From Dactylorhiza incarnata (lineage: Eukaryota; Streptophyta; Magnoliopsida; Asparagales; Orchidaceae), in contig JAWHQI010000509.1 in assembly GCA_033032865.1 (NCBI GenBank), positions 731,001 through 795,000 on the forward strand: 64,000 bases of DNA, written 5' to 3'. Each line of letters begins with the position of its first letter. Within the stretch, counting starts at the first letter, position 1. Shown here in pieces: positions 44,881 through 55,240 of the stretch. The notes below the pieces were generated by a model that saw only the letters and a list, made by a program, of their open reading frames with translations, was not told the origin of the DNA and ran no database searches. The position numbers were made by a program, and so were the translations under genes.

Positions 44881-45826
44881 CATCAAATGCCAAAATATTT
44901 TTGATGCATGTCTTTGGACTGAATGATTATGCCCAGAAATGGTTTTTCTCAGTCGTTCTTATTGTATGGAAGTTGCATTCTGCCCAATGAATCATCACAT
45001 ATGGAATGATCAACACAATGTTTCCTTAATATGAGCATTCACACCGTTTGAATCATATTCAGGTGGATTATTTGAAATTTTGTACTAATTTCTTTCATTA
45101 GCCATGTAATCACACACATTTACCTCTTAAAGGCACTAGAGTTGACCACTGGTTCTAATATACAGGATGATTGGCGTGGTAAAAATTCTACATGCATGAA
45201 CATTGTGCTATGCAACGTAAATGCATATATTGAACTAAATCAACAGAACTTGAAGGGATAACCTCTTTGGTCATTGAGAGCTTTTTGCTAAATGCAAATG
45301 CTGAACTAAAGCCAACAAAATATGAAGGGCTAACCTTGTTCTTTGGAAGTTTTTTGACCATTCTGTTATGTTTATCATCATCTACAGAAGCTTTATCTCA
45401 ACTATTTTGGTCAGCCTTCTGAGTAGTTTATTTTGTTGCGCCAAACCAAAATTTTCTAATGACAAAATAGGACGTCGGGAGTTAGCAAATGCTTACATTC
45501 TTAATAGAATTGCAGGAGTATTCTGTAACTGACATCTTACTGAATATGGATTATCTTCTACCTTTATTGCATGTAGAAGTTATGATTAAAGTTTAACGTA
45601 GGAGCGTAATTAAGTTTTCTTTTGCTGTACTGCTGTTTTCTTGGAGCTCAATTTATGAAGATCCTGTGGTAACTAATTCATAACTTCATGTTCAATTGAC
45701 TTGCTTTTTTCTTTTTCTTTTTTATTGTAGTCTTCTTCTTAGTACTCTGGCTGTAAATGCCCTAATAATCGTGGTATGTAGTGATCTATTCTAAGGATAG
45801 TCCTTGTGACAAAATCGCCATTTTAG

Positions 45827-45898
45827 GATGGAGCTGGGCGTGCTGGTAAAATGCTTTACTCGAGGCAAGGAAAAAAATTTGACTATGATCTGAAGCAG
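45827..45898 (+). CDS. RUS6: RUS6-like exon C
   Basis: Acceptor CCATTTTAG before 45827, donor GTAAAA from 45899; 24 codons, phase 0: DGAGRAGKMLYSRQGKKFDY then DLKQ. It continues exon B (NWILK) exactly as in RUS proteins, so the 22.9-kb gap is a true intron and not a gene break. Confidence 0.92.
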
Positions 45899-45986
45899 GT
45901 AAAATCCTTGTGAATGAACTTCATGTTTAAGGAACTCTACTCCTACTAATTCTGCTACTGAAAACATAAAAATGGAACTTTGGCAG

Positions 45987-46097
45987 CTTCGGTTTGCTGG
46001 TGATCTTATGATGGAGTTGGGTGCTGGTCTCGAGCTAGCAACTTCTGCAGTGCCACATCTATTTCTACCATTGGCTTGTTTAGCTAATGTGGCGAAG
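45987..46097 (+). CDS. RUS6: RUS6-like exon D
   Basis: Acceptor TTTGGCAG before 45987, donor GTCATA from 46098; 37 codons, phase 0: LRFAGDLMMELGAGLELATS, then AVPHLFLPLACLANVAK. This hydrophobic, glycine- and alanine-rich part is a hallmark of the RUS domain. Confidence 0.92.
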
Positions 46098-46201
46098 GTC
46101 ATACTTAGTTCCATTTTCAGCTCTTTTTGGCAGGTCTTCATACTGAAGAATATCTCACTTCATGCTTACTAAATGCTCTCTCAAAATCCTTCTATATGTA
46201 G

Positions 46202-46321
46202 AATGTTGGTGCTGTCACATCAACTTCTACTCGAACTCCAATTTACAAAGCCTATGCTAAAGGAGAGAATATTGGGGATGTCACTGCCAAAGGAGAATGC
46301 GTTGGCAACATTGCTGATCTG
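46202..46321 (+). CDS. RUS6: RUS6-like exon E
   Basis: Acceptor ATATGTAG before 46202, donor GTATGA from 46322; 40 codons, phase 0: NVGAVTSTSTRTPIYKAYAK, then GENIGDVTAKGECVGNIADL. The next conserved part of the protein was not found between 46322 and 64000. Confidence 0.92.
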
Positions 46322-46410
46322 GTATGATTTTTCAACCTTTTTCATCATTTGGTTTTTTTCTAGAACGTTTGGGATTGCTTCATCTGCAATGCAACCATGT
46401 ACTCGAATTA

Positions 46411-46655
46411 GGTAGGCTTTCATATTCGATGCTAAAGCTCAAGCTTTATTTTAATATGGCTATACAATCACTTTCCTGTCCAGAGAGTGAATTAGCATAT
46501 AATGCATATGATCACACTTTTCTGACCATTTCTCAAAATAGGACGCCTTTCATACTTGATGCTAAAGCTCAAACTTTATTTTAATATGGCTACACAATCA
46601 TTTTTCTGACCAGGAGAGTGAATTAGCATGCAAAGCCCATCACACTTCTCATGCC
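46411..46655 (+). repeat. 130-bp direct tandem duplication in the intron
   Basis: Units at 46411 and 46541 share TTCATA, GATGCTAAAGCTCAA, CTTTATTTTAATATGGCTA, GAGAGTGAATTAGCAT and ATCACACTT in the same order, with scattered changes. It starts 90 bases after exon E. The rest of 46322-47099 holds nothing I can assign. Confidence 0.75.
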
Positions 46656-47099
46656 TAAGTAATTTCTTATGCTAAGTCTTTTTGTGATGCATTTCCTGGT
46701 ATTCAGTATTCTTTTATTATCAGTTGAAGGAACTGGAGGACTACACAGCTAATTGTGTAAACCTTCATCATGCGTTTGATTGAATAGTGTGGAAAAAGAT
46801 ACAATTGTCAATATCATTCTTATAATCCTCATCGTAACTTTTGGGGCTAGCTTTATGAACCCTCCTCCATATTTGTTGAGTGCGATGAGAGATCCAACTC
46901 AATTAGCGCATAATCTTCACACATCTTCAAGCTATGTTGTCTATTATTAGGGAGTCCATCGCTCGAGCTCTGGGGCGCCTCATCCAGTCCAAGGAGGGAT
47001 GTGCGTGGTCATCGCCAATGGCGAGAGGCTCCTTAGATCAAGCATTTACGCAGATCAAGCATTTGCGCATGCACTGGATTGAGCCACCACAGGTTTCTT

Positions 47100-49282
47100 C
47101 TTGCTTCTCCATGTGACAAGGTTTCCTCTAACAAATGAGCAACACCCTGACCTAGATCGTCTATTATCAACTGATCCAGCCCAATCAACTTCATTTTAGA
47201 CCTCAATCTTCAACTTGTCATTGTGAGTAAATAAGATACTTTTTCCTGGCGATATTTTGAGATAACGCATAATTCTATATACAACATCTAATGAGGACAC
47301 ACTAGAGGGCACATGGGTCAAGTTCTGAGCATGCAATGTTATGGATATGAACAAAACACAAACACCTAACGATTTTTGGGGTAAGGTGAGTAGGAGAGAC
47401 AACCAATATATGAAGAGGAGTCTTGTTTCCTAAGATAGGAGTAGGTAGGCGATTGATAAGGTAGGGAGCAGTAAGAACATCTCCCCAATAGTATCAAGGA
47501 AGATGCACGGTAAAGAGGAGGCATTGAGAAACCTCAAGAAGATGACGATTCTTCCGCTCAGCGACCCCATTTTGAGTAAGAGAATGAACACAAGTGGTTT
47601 GATGCACTATCCCCAGGGTAGTCAAATATTTTTCGAATGAGGCATCGGTGTATTCGCGACCATCATCACTGCGAAGAATTTTAATCGTAGCACCAAACTG
47701 GGTAGAAATCCTGCTATACAATTTTTTGAACAGTAGAACGACCTCATTTTTTTGATGCATCAAATAAGCCCAAGTGGTTCGTGAAAAGTAATCAATGAAG
47801 ATAACAAACCATTTATTACCAAATATATAAGTAAGAGGGCAAGGAATCCACATATCAGAGTGAATGACAACCAATTCGCATACAATACAATGAAAGTTCT
47901 ATAAGGCATGAGAAGGAAAATTAGGAAATAAAATTCTTAGAGGCAGAGGATGGATGTTCCAGACTGCGATGCCAACTATCCAAGGATGGAGTCTGAGAGA
48001 CATACAGAGCTTGTGCTGAAGTAGTAGGATCGAACACATATAGATCATCTTGCGTCCTACCAGAGCCAATCACCTTATTCTGCAGGTCCTGAAAGTCACA
48101 ATGAGAGGGGGAAAATGTAACTGAGCATTACATGGAGTTAGCCATGTGACTAGTAGACAACAAATTCTGAGTGAAGCTTGTTACATGAAGGACAGAGGTT
48201 AAAGTAAGAGAAGATCATGGAATGGATCTTTTCCCTATAATGGAGGAAAGAGATCCATTCACAATGCATACTTTCTCTCTGCTATATAGTGGGAGGTAAG
48301 AAACAAAACCCGATGAGGAGCCAGTCATGTGATCTGCAACACCAAAATAAATAATCCAATAAGAATGTTAGTGGACAGTAGCAGAGTGGACACTCATAAT
48401 ACTTGTACGGGCAAAGGAGGAGAAAGGTTCATAAGAAGGCTCACTAGAGAGGCCTTGCATCATCCTATGGAAGACCTGTATTTATTCAGTGTTGAGAGAG
48501 CTGGGCACTGAGATAGTATTGGAACTAGAACTCCCCACATTATGGTCTTCGAAGCTCTCAGTTAGATGAGCAATACGATGGGGAGAAGGTTCCCTCCCCT
48601 AGATCTCCCACAACTACGGCCTCCACATGGGGTAGGTCCTCCTCGAGAAGGGAGAAAACCATGGAGCTTAAAGCAGGTCTCTCGGGTATGTCGAGTTCTA
48701 CCACCGTGGTCACAAACAAGATGATCTTTGGTCGTAGTCCCGGGCTTGTAATATCGTGAGCGTCCTCCTGAGTTCAAGTATGTAATAAGAGCAAAGCCTT
48801 CTTGTACATGTTCGGGAAGCCATGACTGTCTACGATCATATTCTTGCTGAACAAGACTATAAACCTCTGGTAAGGAAGAAACAGGGATGCGGCCCAGAAT
48901 CTGCACAATGATCTGATTAAAATCCCTATGTAGACCTTGCAAGAACTCAAACACATGGTTACGATCTTCCCGTGCGCTGAAGAGAAGCTCATCACCATGA
49001 CAAATCCAGGTAAGTGAATCAAAGTGGTCATATTCTTGATATAATTGAGTAAAATCAGATTAGGCATATGGAGGACGGTCATCTTGATGAAGGTGAAAGA
49101 TCTTCTTTCTGAGTTTAAATATTTGGGCAGAATTCCCTTTTCTAGAGTAAGTGGATTCAACTCTCTTTCAGATGTCGACGGCAGTGTCAAAGAACAAGTA
49201 GCTGCAATCTATTGACTCCTTCGTAGAGTTTATAAGTCAGGACATGACTAATGAATTCTTGGAGTCCTATTGCCCCAGGTAG
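47100..49282 (-). pseudogene. Outer minus-strand Copia element, 3' part: gag to integrase, then RNase H
   Basis: Gag pieces (LQGLHRDFNQIIVQILGRIP, VQQEYDRRQSWLP, zinc-knuckle relic CDHGGRTRHTRETC) at 49190-48560 come first. Pre-integrase sequence follows, and an integrase core at 47874-47494 with HSDMW, LRSDDGREY and NGVAERKNRHLLEV. At 47402 it jumps to the end of RT and RNase H (VYRIMRYLKISPGKSILFTH), so most of RT is deleted. Coding ends at about 47100 with no LTR seen. It is related to the Copia at 13912 and to the younger copy inserted at 49283, with which it shares GVAERKNRHLLEV and the gag repeats. Confidence 0.85.
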
Positions 49283-49373
49283 TGCTGAATCGTGAAAACC
49301 TTACATTCATTGCAACAAAGATCCCCTATATATAGGGTTTACATATTACAAGAGATATTAACATATTCCAACA
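49283..49373 (-). repeat. 3' LTR, 91 bp
   Basis: The minus-strand reading starts TGTTGGAATATG and ends ATTCAGCA. CTATATATAG at 49325-49334 is the only TATA-like part, so the whole promoter, start and polyadenylation signal must fit in 91 bp. The polypurine tract GAGGGGAG is at 49374-49381. Confidence 0.92.
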
Positions 49374-49379
49374 CTCCCC

Positions 49380-51644
49380 TCAAGTTGGACGCGTGATGTT
49401 AATCATGCCCAACTTGCCAACAATCTTGCAAAATATGTTCCCACTGAAACCTTTGGTGAGAATGTCAGCTAGCTGCCTGTCAGAGGGAACGAACGGGGTA
49501 CAAACAATTCCCCTTTCAACGTTCTCCTTAATAAAGTGGCGATCCACCTCAATATGCTTAGTCCGGTCATGTTGAACCGGGTTATGCGCAATGCTGATAG
49601 CAGACTTACTGTCACAATACATCTGGATTGGTCCTGCTTCAACAAGACCAAGATCACTCATCAAGGAGCGAAGCCATAACCCTTCACAGATCCCGTGAGC
49701 CATAGCCCTAAATTCTGCCTCAGCACTAGATCTCGTCACAACCTATTGCTTCTTGCTTCTCCAGGTAACAAGGTTACCCCCAACAAGAGCACAATATCAT
49801 GAAGTTGATCGCCTATCAGCAACAGACCCGACCCAATCAACATCAGTATAAACTTCAATATCAAGACCTCCATTTTTTGCAAACAGAATACCCCTTCCTG
49901 GTGAAGATTTGAGACACCGGAGAATCCTGTGAGCAACATCCAAGTGACGTGTCTTAGGAGCATGCATGAACTGGCTAACAACACTCACCACATAGGAAAT
50001 ATTTGGACGGGTATGGGACAAATATATCAACCTCCCCACTAACCGTTGGAACTCTGAGACATCACCAATATCCTCTCCATCATTGCGCCCCAAACGATGA
50101 TTTGCTTCAATCGGGGTGTCAGCTGGTCTACATCCACTCATCCCCACCTGCTCAAGAAGATCCAAAGTATATTTTTGCTGAGAAATGAAGATCCCTTGCT
50201 TGGATCTTGCAACTTCTATACCCAAGAAATATCTGAGTTCTCCCAGGTCCTTGACCTCAAACTCTCTAGCTAACTTCTGTTTCAAATTTCGGATTTCATC
50301 GCCATCATCCCCAGTTATCACAATATCGTCAACATATACAATGAGGACTGTAAGTTTCCCAGCCGCACGTTTGATGAACAGGGTGTGATCTGCATTGCTT
50401 TGATTATATCCGAATGACACCATAACCTTGTGGAAACGCCCAAACCAGGCTCTTGGGGACTGCTTCAGCCCATAAAGAGCCTTTTTCAATCTGCAGACTT
50501 TTCCTTCAGCACCTATAGGGATGAGACCCGGAGGGATAGGCATGTAGACCTCCTCGTCAAGATCACCATGGAGGAAAGCATTTTTCACATCCATCTGCCA
50601 AAGATTCCAACCCTTGCAAGAAGCACAGGATAACAAGACCCTGATGGTACTCATCTTTGCAACCGGGGCAAATGTTTCCTGATAGTCGATACCGGGGGTC
50701 TGTGTATACCCCCTTGCCACCAGTCGTGCCTTGCACCATTCAACAAACCCTTGTGCGTTCTGTTTCACTGAGAACACCCATTTGCACCCAACCAGTTTTT
50801 TGCCGTAGGGAAGAGGGACCAAATCCCAAGTATGGTTCTTCTCTAGAGCATTCATTTCCTCAACCATTGCCTCACGCCACATAGGAACCTCCAGAGCTTG
50901 CTGCCATGATACATGTATAGAAAAAACGGCAAGAGAGGAGACAAAGGCCTTATAGGTGGTGGAATGGTGGGCATAAGAGACATAATGAGATAGAGGATGA
51001 CGGGTGGAAGAACGGATACCTTTTCGAAGAGCAATCGGGAGGTCGGAAGGCCCTGAGTCAGGATCCACTGACTGTTCTGGTGGCATAATCGGATCTTGTG
51101 TACTCGTCCCCATTGCACGCCGAGTATAAACCTGCAAGATCGGAGGACGAGAGGGAAGATGTGGAGAAACAGGAGGACTCACTTCCACTGGAACAGTCTC
51201 CCCCTGAAGTGAGGGATACGGTGGAAGGACAGGGAGAGGGTTGGATACCAATGGGCTGTGTAAGGAAGCACCCGAGAGGTGGTCATCCGTGGCATGGTAG
51301 TATGCCTCAGACTCACGAAACGTGACATCCATACTGACATAGACTTTCTTAGTAGGGGGGTGATAACACTTGTACCCCTTTTGCGTAGGTGAGTAGCCGA
51401 TAAAGACACATTTGAGAGCGCGAGGGTCAAGCTTAGAAGGGCGAGGGTGGTGGATATGATCGAAGCAAACACATCCAAACACCTTCGAAGGAAGCCGAGT
51501 AGGTGGCACATGAAGAGTGTCAAGGGGGGGTAGCATTCCCAAGTACACGTGTGGGCAGACGATTGATGAGATAGGCTGCGGTAAGGACGACATCACCCCA
51601 ATAAAACTTCGGAAGATGCATAGTGGACAAGAGACAACGAGCAA
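49380..51644 (-). pseudogene. Copia integrase C-terminus, reverse transcriptase and RNase H
   Basis: The frame gives FGCVCFDHIHHPRPSKLDPR and CVFIGYSPTQKGYKCY (integrase C-terminus), then RT from NHTWDLVPLPYGKKLVGCKW through GIDYQETFAPVAKMSTIRVL and KNAFLHGDLDEEVY to the catalytic box YVDDIVITG. The RNase H part follows (IYLSHTRPNISYVVS, VYTDVDWVGS, later RSSAEAEFRAMAHGI and LADILTKGF). A TGA at 49797-49799 (RSTS then stop) and a TAG close to 49742 interrupt the otherwise single frame. RT motifs are unbroken. Confidence 0.92.
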
Positions 51645-52304
51645 CCTCTAAGAGATGCCGATTTTTCCGCTCAGCAACACCATTTTGTGCTGGGGAATAA
51701 GGACAGGTAGTCTGATGCAGGATGCCATGATCAGCCAAATATTTTTCAAACTGAGAATCAATGTATTCCCGGCCATTATCGCTTCAAAGGATTTTAACAA
51801 CTGATTGGAATTGAGTGGAGACCATGCTATGAAAACGTCGGAAAACAGAGAAAACCTCATTTTTGTGACGCATAAATATAACCACGTAGTCTGTGAAAAA
51901 CAATCAATAAAAGTAACGAACCACACACAACCAGAAATAGAAGATGTAGGATAGGGACCCCATATATCAGTATGAATAGTAGCAAAAGGAATAGAACTAG
52001 GTAAAGAAGTATGCGTAAACGAAGTACGATGATGTTTGTTTAAACTGCAGATATCACAAAAAAAAGTATCACAAACAGACGACATAGCAGGAAATAACAA
52101 TTTCATAACAGAGATAGAAGGGTGCCCCAGGCGACAATGCCAGGAATACAAAGGATGAGCCATGCAGGAATGCAGAGCCTGAGGAGGAGGAGCTGAGCCA
52201 GAGTCGAGCACGTAAAGTCCATTGACCATGCTACCAAAGCCAATCACCTTCCCCGTCGTCAGGCCCTGAAAAACACAAGAAGAAGGGAAAAAGTCACAGA
52301 GCAT
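51520..52304 (-). pseudogene. Copia pre-integrase and integrase core, frameshifted
   Basis: Reads FFPSSCVFQGLTTGKVIGFG, HCRLGHPSISVMKLLFPAMS and a zinc-region relic CDICSLNKHHRTSF. Then come HTDIWGPYP and, after frame shifts, HQTTCPYSPAQNGVAERKNR with HLLEVARCLLSTMHLPKFYW. The normal D-D-35-E core is split between frames, so no active integrase can be made. Confidence 0.88.
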
Positions 52305-53500
52305 TGCATGGTGTTTGTTAGATGACTAATAGAAATGAGATTACGGGTAGAGGGGCGAATGGTGGCAGAGTGAGCACCTGGGGTTCCCATATGAGCGTAG
52401 GAAGAAGAGGCAAAAGGCTCAGTAGAGAGACCGTGCATCATGCGTCGGAGGGCCAACATTTCATCCGCAGTAAAGCCACCAGGAGGAGTAGAACCATCAG
52501 AACCAGAATATCCTTGAAGAGCATCAGTGGTAGCATCCGTAAGATGAGCTGCACGGGGGGAACTGCGACCAGGAAAATGACCAGAACCACGACCTCCACG
52601 AGGCGGAGCTCCCCCTCTAGGGGTAGGGAACCCATGAAGACGGAAGCAGGTATCCCGAGTGTGGTGAGTCTTGCCACAGTAATCACATAGTAGGTGATCC
52701 TTGTCCGAGCCCTTCAAATTTGAGTCCCGAGATGGACGAGCAACAAGAAGAGAGGGAGCAGCAGCGGACATAGCAGAGCCCTCGGGCACAGAGTCAGGAA
52801 GTAAGGTCTGACGACGATCGAATTCCTGCTGCACAATGCTGCACACTTCCGGAAGGGAAGGAATCTGAGGTCGACCCAGTATTTGAACACAGATCTAATC
52901 AAAGTAACGATGCAAGCCATGGAGAAACTCAAAAATGCGATTGTGGTCATCCCGGGCCCGAACCACCGCCTCATCAATAGGGCTCACAAAGGTAAGGGGA
53001 TCGAAATGATCATATTCTTGATAGAGCTGCGTGAATTCCAAGTAGTATGCAAAGGGAGGACGGTCACCCTGCCAGAGTAAGGAGATCTTCCGACGCAACT
53101 GAAAAATCTGAGCAGCATTGCCTCGGCGGGAGTATGTAGACTCCGCACGTTTTCAAATGTCAGCAGCATTGTCAAGGAAGAGATAGTTACGAGCAATAGA
53201 CTCCTGCATCGAATTAATAAGCCAGGACATGACTAAAGAACTTTCTGACTCCCACTGCATCCATTCAGGGGAATCCTTGGTGGGTTCCTTCAATGTGCCA
53301 GTGACATAGCCAAAGAGACGTCGACTCTTGAGGGCAAGGGTGATAGACCGAGACCAAGAGAGGTAATTTGAGTCATCGAGGCGAATTGTAGTAATTTGTG
53401 GAGTATTATGATCGGTGATTCCACGGGAGACCGCCGACGGAGGAGGACCCACGACAGCGGGAGCAACGCCAGAAGAGGGAGAATCAGTGCCGCTCGGCAT
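52259..53500 (-). pseudogene. Copia gag joined to protease-deleted segment
   Basis: Gag starts at MPSGTDSPSSGVAPAV (ATG at 53498-53500). It has TTIRLDDSNYLSWSRSITLA, LFGYVTGTLKEPTKDSPEWM, FTQLYQEYDHFDPL, VQQEFDRRQTLLPDS and the zinc knuckle CDYCGKTHHTRDTC. TGA at 53153-53155 (in place of Trp) and a TAG near 52895 are decay mutations. After HSATIRPSTR the frame jumps straight to NLISISHLTNTMQCSVTF: the protease catalytic stretch seen in the sister copy near 15050 is deleted here. Confidence 0.88.
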
Positions 53501-53639
53501 GTTTGCACAAGAATAGAAATCCGGAATTAGGCCGAGATGTAGGACATCAGAGAAAAGAAGATCCACCCCATGGAGATACCCAGAGAGAAGGAGGCGCCGA
53601 AAGAGAAGGACGGAAGAACTCACATCAGGAAGCCGGCGC

Positions 53640-53889
53640 TGGAAGAGACGAGGGCCGAAGAGATCGGCGGGTCGGAGCTAGAGGAGCGAAAAAGAGGTCG
53701 GAGGAACCTTGCGGGACTGTGCGGAGCGGAGAGAGACCGAGCAGAGCGCGGGGGGGCTCGCGGGACTGAGCGGAGGAGCGGGTCGGGGCCTTGCGGAGTC
53801 TCGCGGGACTGAGCGGAGCGGGGTCGAGCGGAGAGGGATCGAGCGAAGCGGGACAGAGCGGAGCAAACGCGGCTAGGGCACGCGGAACT
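53640..53889 (-). repeat. GC-rich repeated leader of the 91-bp-LTR Copia
   Basis: Degenerate repeats of GAGCG, GGGACTGAGCGGAG and CGCGGGACTGAGCGG on the plus strand. Arginine-rich open frames here are by-products of the repeats. The rest of the leader (53501-53639) has no feature. Confidence 0.7.
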
Positions 53890-53901
53890 CTTCTGATGCC
53901 A
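53890..53901 (-). other. Primer binding site of the 91-bp-LTR Copia
   Basis: Minus-strand TGGCATCAGAAG, a variant of the initiator-Met site TGGTATCAGAGC, directly next to the LTR. Confidence 0.7.
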
Positions 53902-53992
53902 TGTTGAACCGTGAAAACCTTGCATTCATTACAACAAAGATCCCCTATATATAGGGCTTACATATTACAAGAGATATTAACATATTCCAACA
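53902..53992 (-). repeat. 5' LTR, 91 bp
   Basis: Minus-strand reading starts TGTTGGAATATG and ends GGTTCAACA. Target duplication GGTAG follows at 53993-53997 on the plus strand. Confidence 0.92.
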
Positions 53993-53997
53993 GGTAG

Positions 53998-54775
53998 CAA
54001 TATCCTGTGCGGGTGCTCCTATGCTCCCATTTACATAGCCAAACATCTTCTGGCTCTTAAGTGTCATAATGAACCCCGACCAACACAAGTAATTCGTATT
54101 GTCAAGGCGAATAGTTGTAATCTGAGGGACATCATGATCATGACTAACCTGGGTAGATATAATGGGAGGCGCTCGGTCCCTTGAATCAACAATGTCTGAA
54201 ATCTCTAACACCGATAGGGGACAAGAAAAACTTGGGATTAAATCAACGCACAAAATACCTGCTGATCGGTCGCCGGAAAATAGGTCGGAGAATCACCGTG
54301 GCTGGAAGAGAGTGATAAACCCCTCATTAGGACCGGTCAAGTCCCGAGAATACATCACTTTGAAGGTTTGAGGGCTAAAGGAAAGCCAGTTGTGCGGTAG
54401 AGACGTTTTTCTCAAGAAAGAGGGAAGAATCCCAAAAACCTAAATCTGAAATCTAGGAACATCCAACCAATACATCCAAGAATCCCTTTAGTATGACATA
54501 GGGACGAGAGATACAAAGTAATGGAAGAAATCTGGAGTGGATCCTACAGTCGGAATGGAGTCAGTACCGATCGAATCAACAGTCAGGAACGAAGTCGACG
54601 GGTGGTCTTCTCGCTGGAGGAGGCCTCTGCGTCAACTAGAAGGATGTTACCGAGTGTTGAGTTGCGGCGGAGGGTTGATCAGCTCAGGAATCAGTGAAAG
54701 CGGCAGACTGGTGGGAGTCGTAATAGCGGGACCTTAACTTGGCTCTGTTACCATGTTAGAACCATAATTCTTTTT
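53998..54775 (-). pseudogene. Outer minus-strand Copia, 5' part: gag start, leader, primer site, LTR edge
   Basis: Gag reads SHDHDVPQITTIRLDNTNYL and LKSQKMFGYVNGSIGAPAQD (54253-53998), cut by the inserted element. A leader of about 490 bases follows. The minus-strand primer site TGGTAACAGAGC is at 54742-54753, the same variant as in the Copia at 13369. The LTR edge TGTTAGAACCATAATTC starts at 54754 and is cut at 54775 by the next insertion; its continuation starts at 59699. Confidence 0.8.
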
Positions 54776-54848
54776 TGTTAGATGTTATATATATATATGT
54801 ATGCCTAAGCCCGAAAAATAATAAGTCAATTATTTTCTCTCCCTAACA
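54776..54848 (+). repeat. 5' LTR, 73 bp
   Basis: Starts TGTTAGATG, has TATATATATATATG, CCTAAGCCCG and ATAATAAGTC, and ends CCCTAACA. The AT run may be the TATA box. Confidence 0.95.
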
Positions 54849-54860
54849 TGGTATCAGAGC
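54849..54860 (+). other. Primer binding site
   Basis: TGGTATCAGAGC, perfect initiator-Met type, with no spacer after the LTR. Confidence 0.95.
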
Positions 54861-55077
54861 ACTGATACGCTCCGCTAGGGTTCTCTCGCTTCAGCCGCCG
54901 CGTTCGTTCATTCGTTCTCCTGCATCCGCCGCCGCGTTCGCTCGCCCGTATCACCCGCTTCAGCCGCCGCAATAGTCGCTCTCCACTGGTCCCTCCCGTG
55001 CCCTAGACGGAGGCGCATCGCGTGAAGATGCCGCCTGCCGTCGCTACTGCTGCCTGATGCCGACGCCTACCGCTGGT

Positions 55078-55240
55078 CGCCGATCCCTGCTGGAAGCCGA
55101 TCCCTGCTGCTATTATTGAAGCCGATCCCTGCTGCTATTATTGAAGCCGATCCCTGCTGCGATCCCTGCTGCTACTATTGAAGCCGATCCCTGCTGCTAC
55201 TATTGACGACGATCCCTGCCGCCGATCCCTGCTGCGACTG
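55078..55240 (+). repeat. 25-bp tandem repeat in the Copia leader
   Basis: GCCGATCCCTGCTGCTATTA plus TTGAA and shorter forms recur about seven times. The leader 54861-55393 also holds several short upstream ATGs before the gag-pol start. Confidence 0.85.

Larger units (their letters stand above)
22601..46321 (+). other. RUS6: Host gene core: RUS6-like protein spread over a 23.7-kb span
   Basis: Five exons encode a continuous 172-residue stretch of the DUF647 (ROOT UVB SENSITIVE) domain. RUS1 and RUS2 are known to act in early seedling development and UV-B response; other RUS members, including RUS6, are widely conserved and less well understood. The best match from memory is RUS6: the combination MTWRALKHFFGGAMGVFTT, KKFDYDLKQLRFAGDL and NVGAVTSTSTRTPIYKA is typical of it. 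Introns are 116 bp, 22,897 bp, 88 bp and 104 bp, all GT...AG and all phase 0. The N-terminal exons and everything after NIADL were not found. No stop or shift occurs in the exons, so the gene may still work. Confidence 0.85.
49283..53992 (-). mobile_element. Copia element with 91-bp LTRs, nested in a related Copia
   Basis: LTRs at 49283-49373 and 53902-53992, both 91 bp, differ at about six positions. The target duplication GGTAG lies at 49278-49282 and 53993-53997. Read on the minus strand: 5' LTR, primer site TGGCATCAGAAG abutting it, GC-rich repeated leader, gag, a deletion through protease, integrase, RT, RNase H, polypurine tract GAGGGGAG, 3' LTR. Several nonsense codons and shifts make it inactive. 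It went into the gag region of an older element of the same family. Confidence 0.93.

Noticed and set aside
46366..46410. Possible extra RUS exon after TTTTTTCTAG
   Set aside because: None of the three frames continues the conserved protein after NIADL.
53503..53812. Arg/Glu-rich ORFs on the plus strand
   Set aside because: By-product of GAGCG repeats in a retrotransposon leader.
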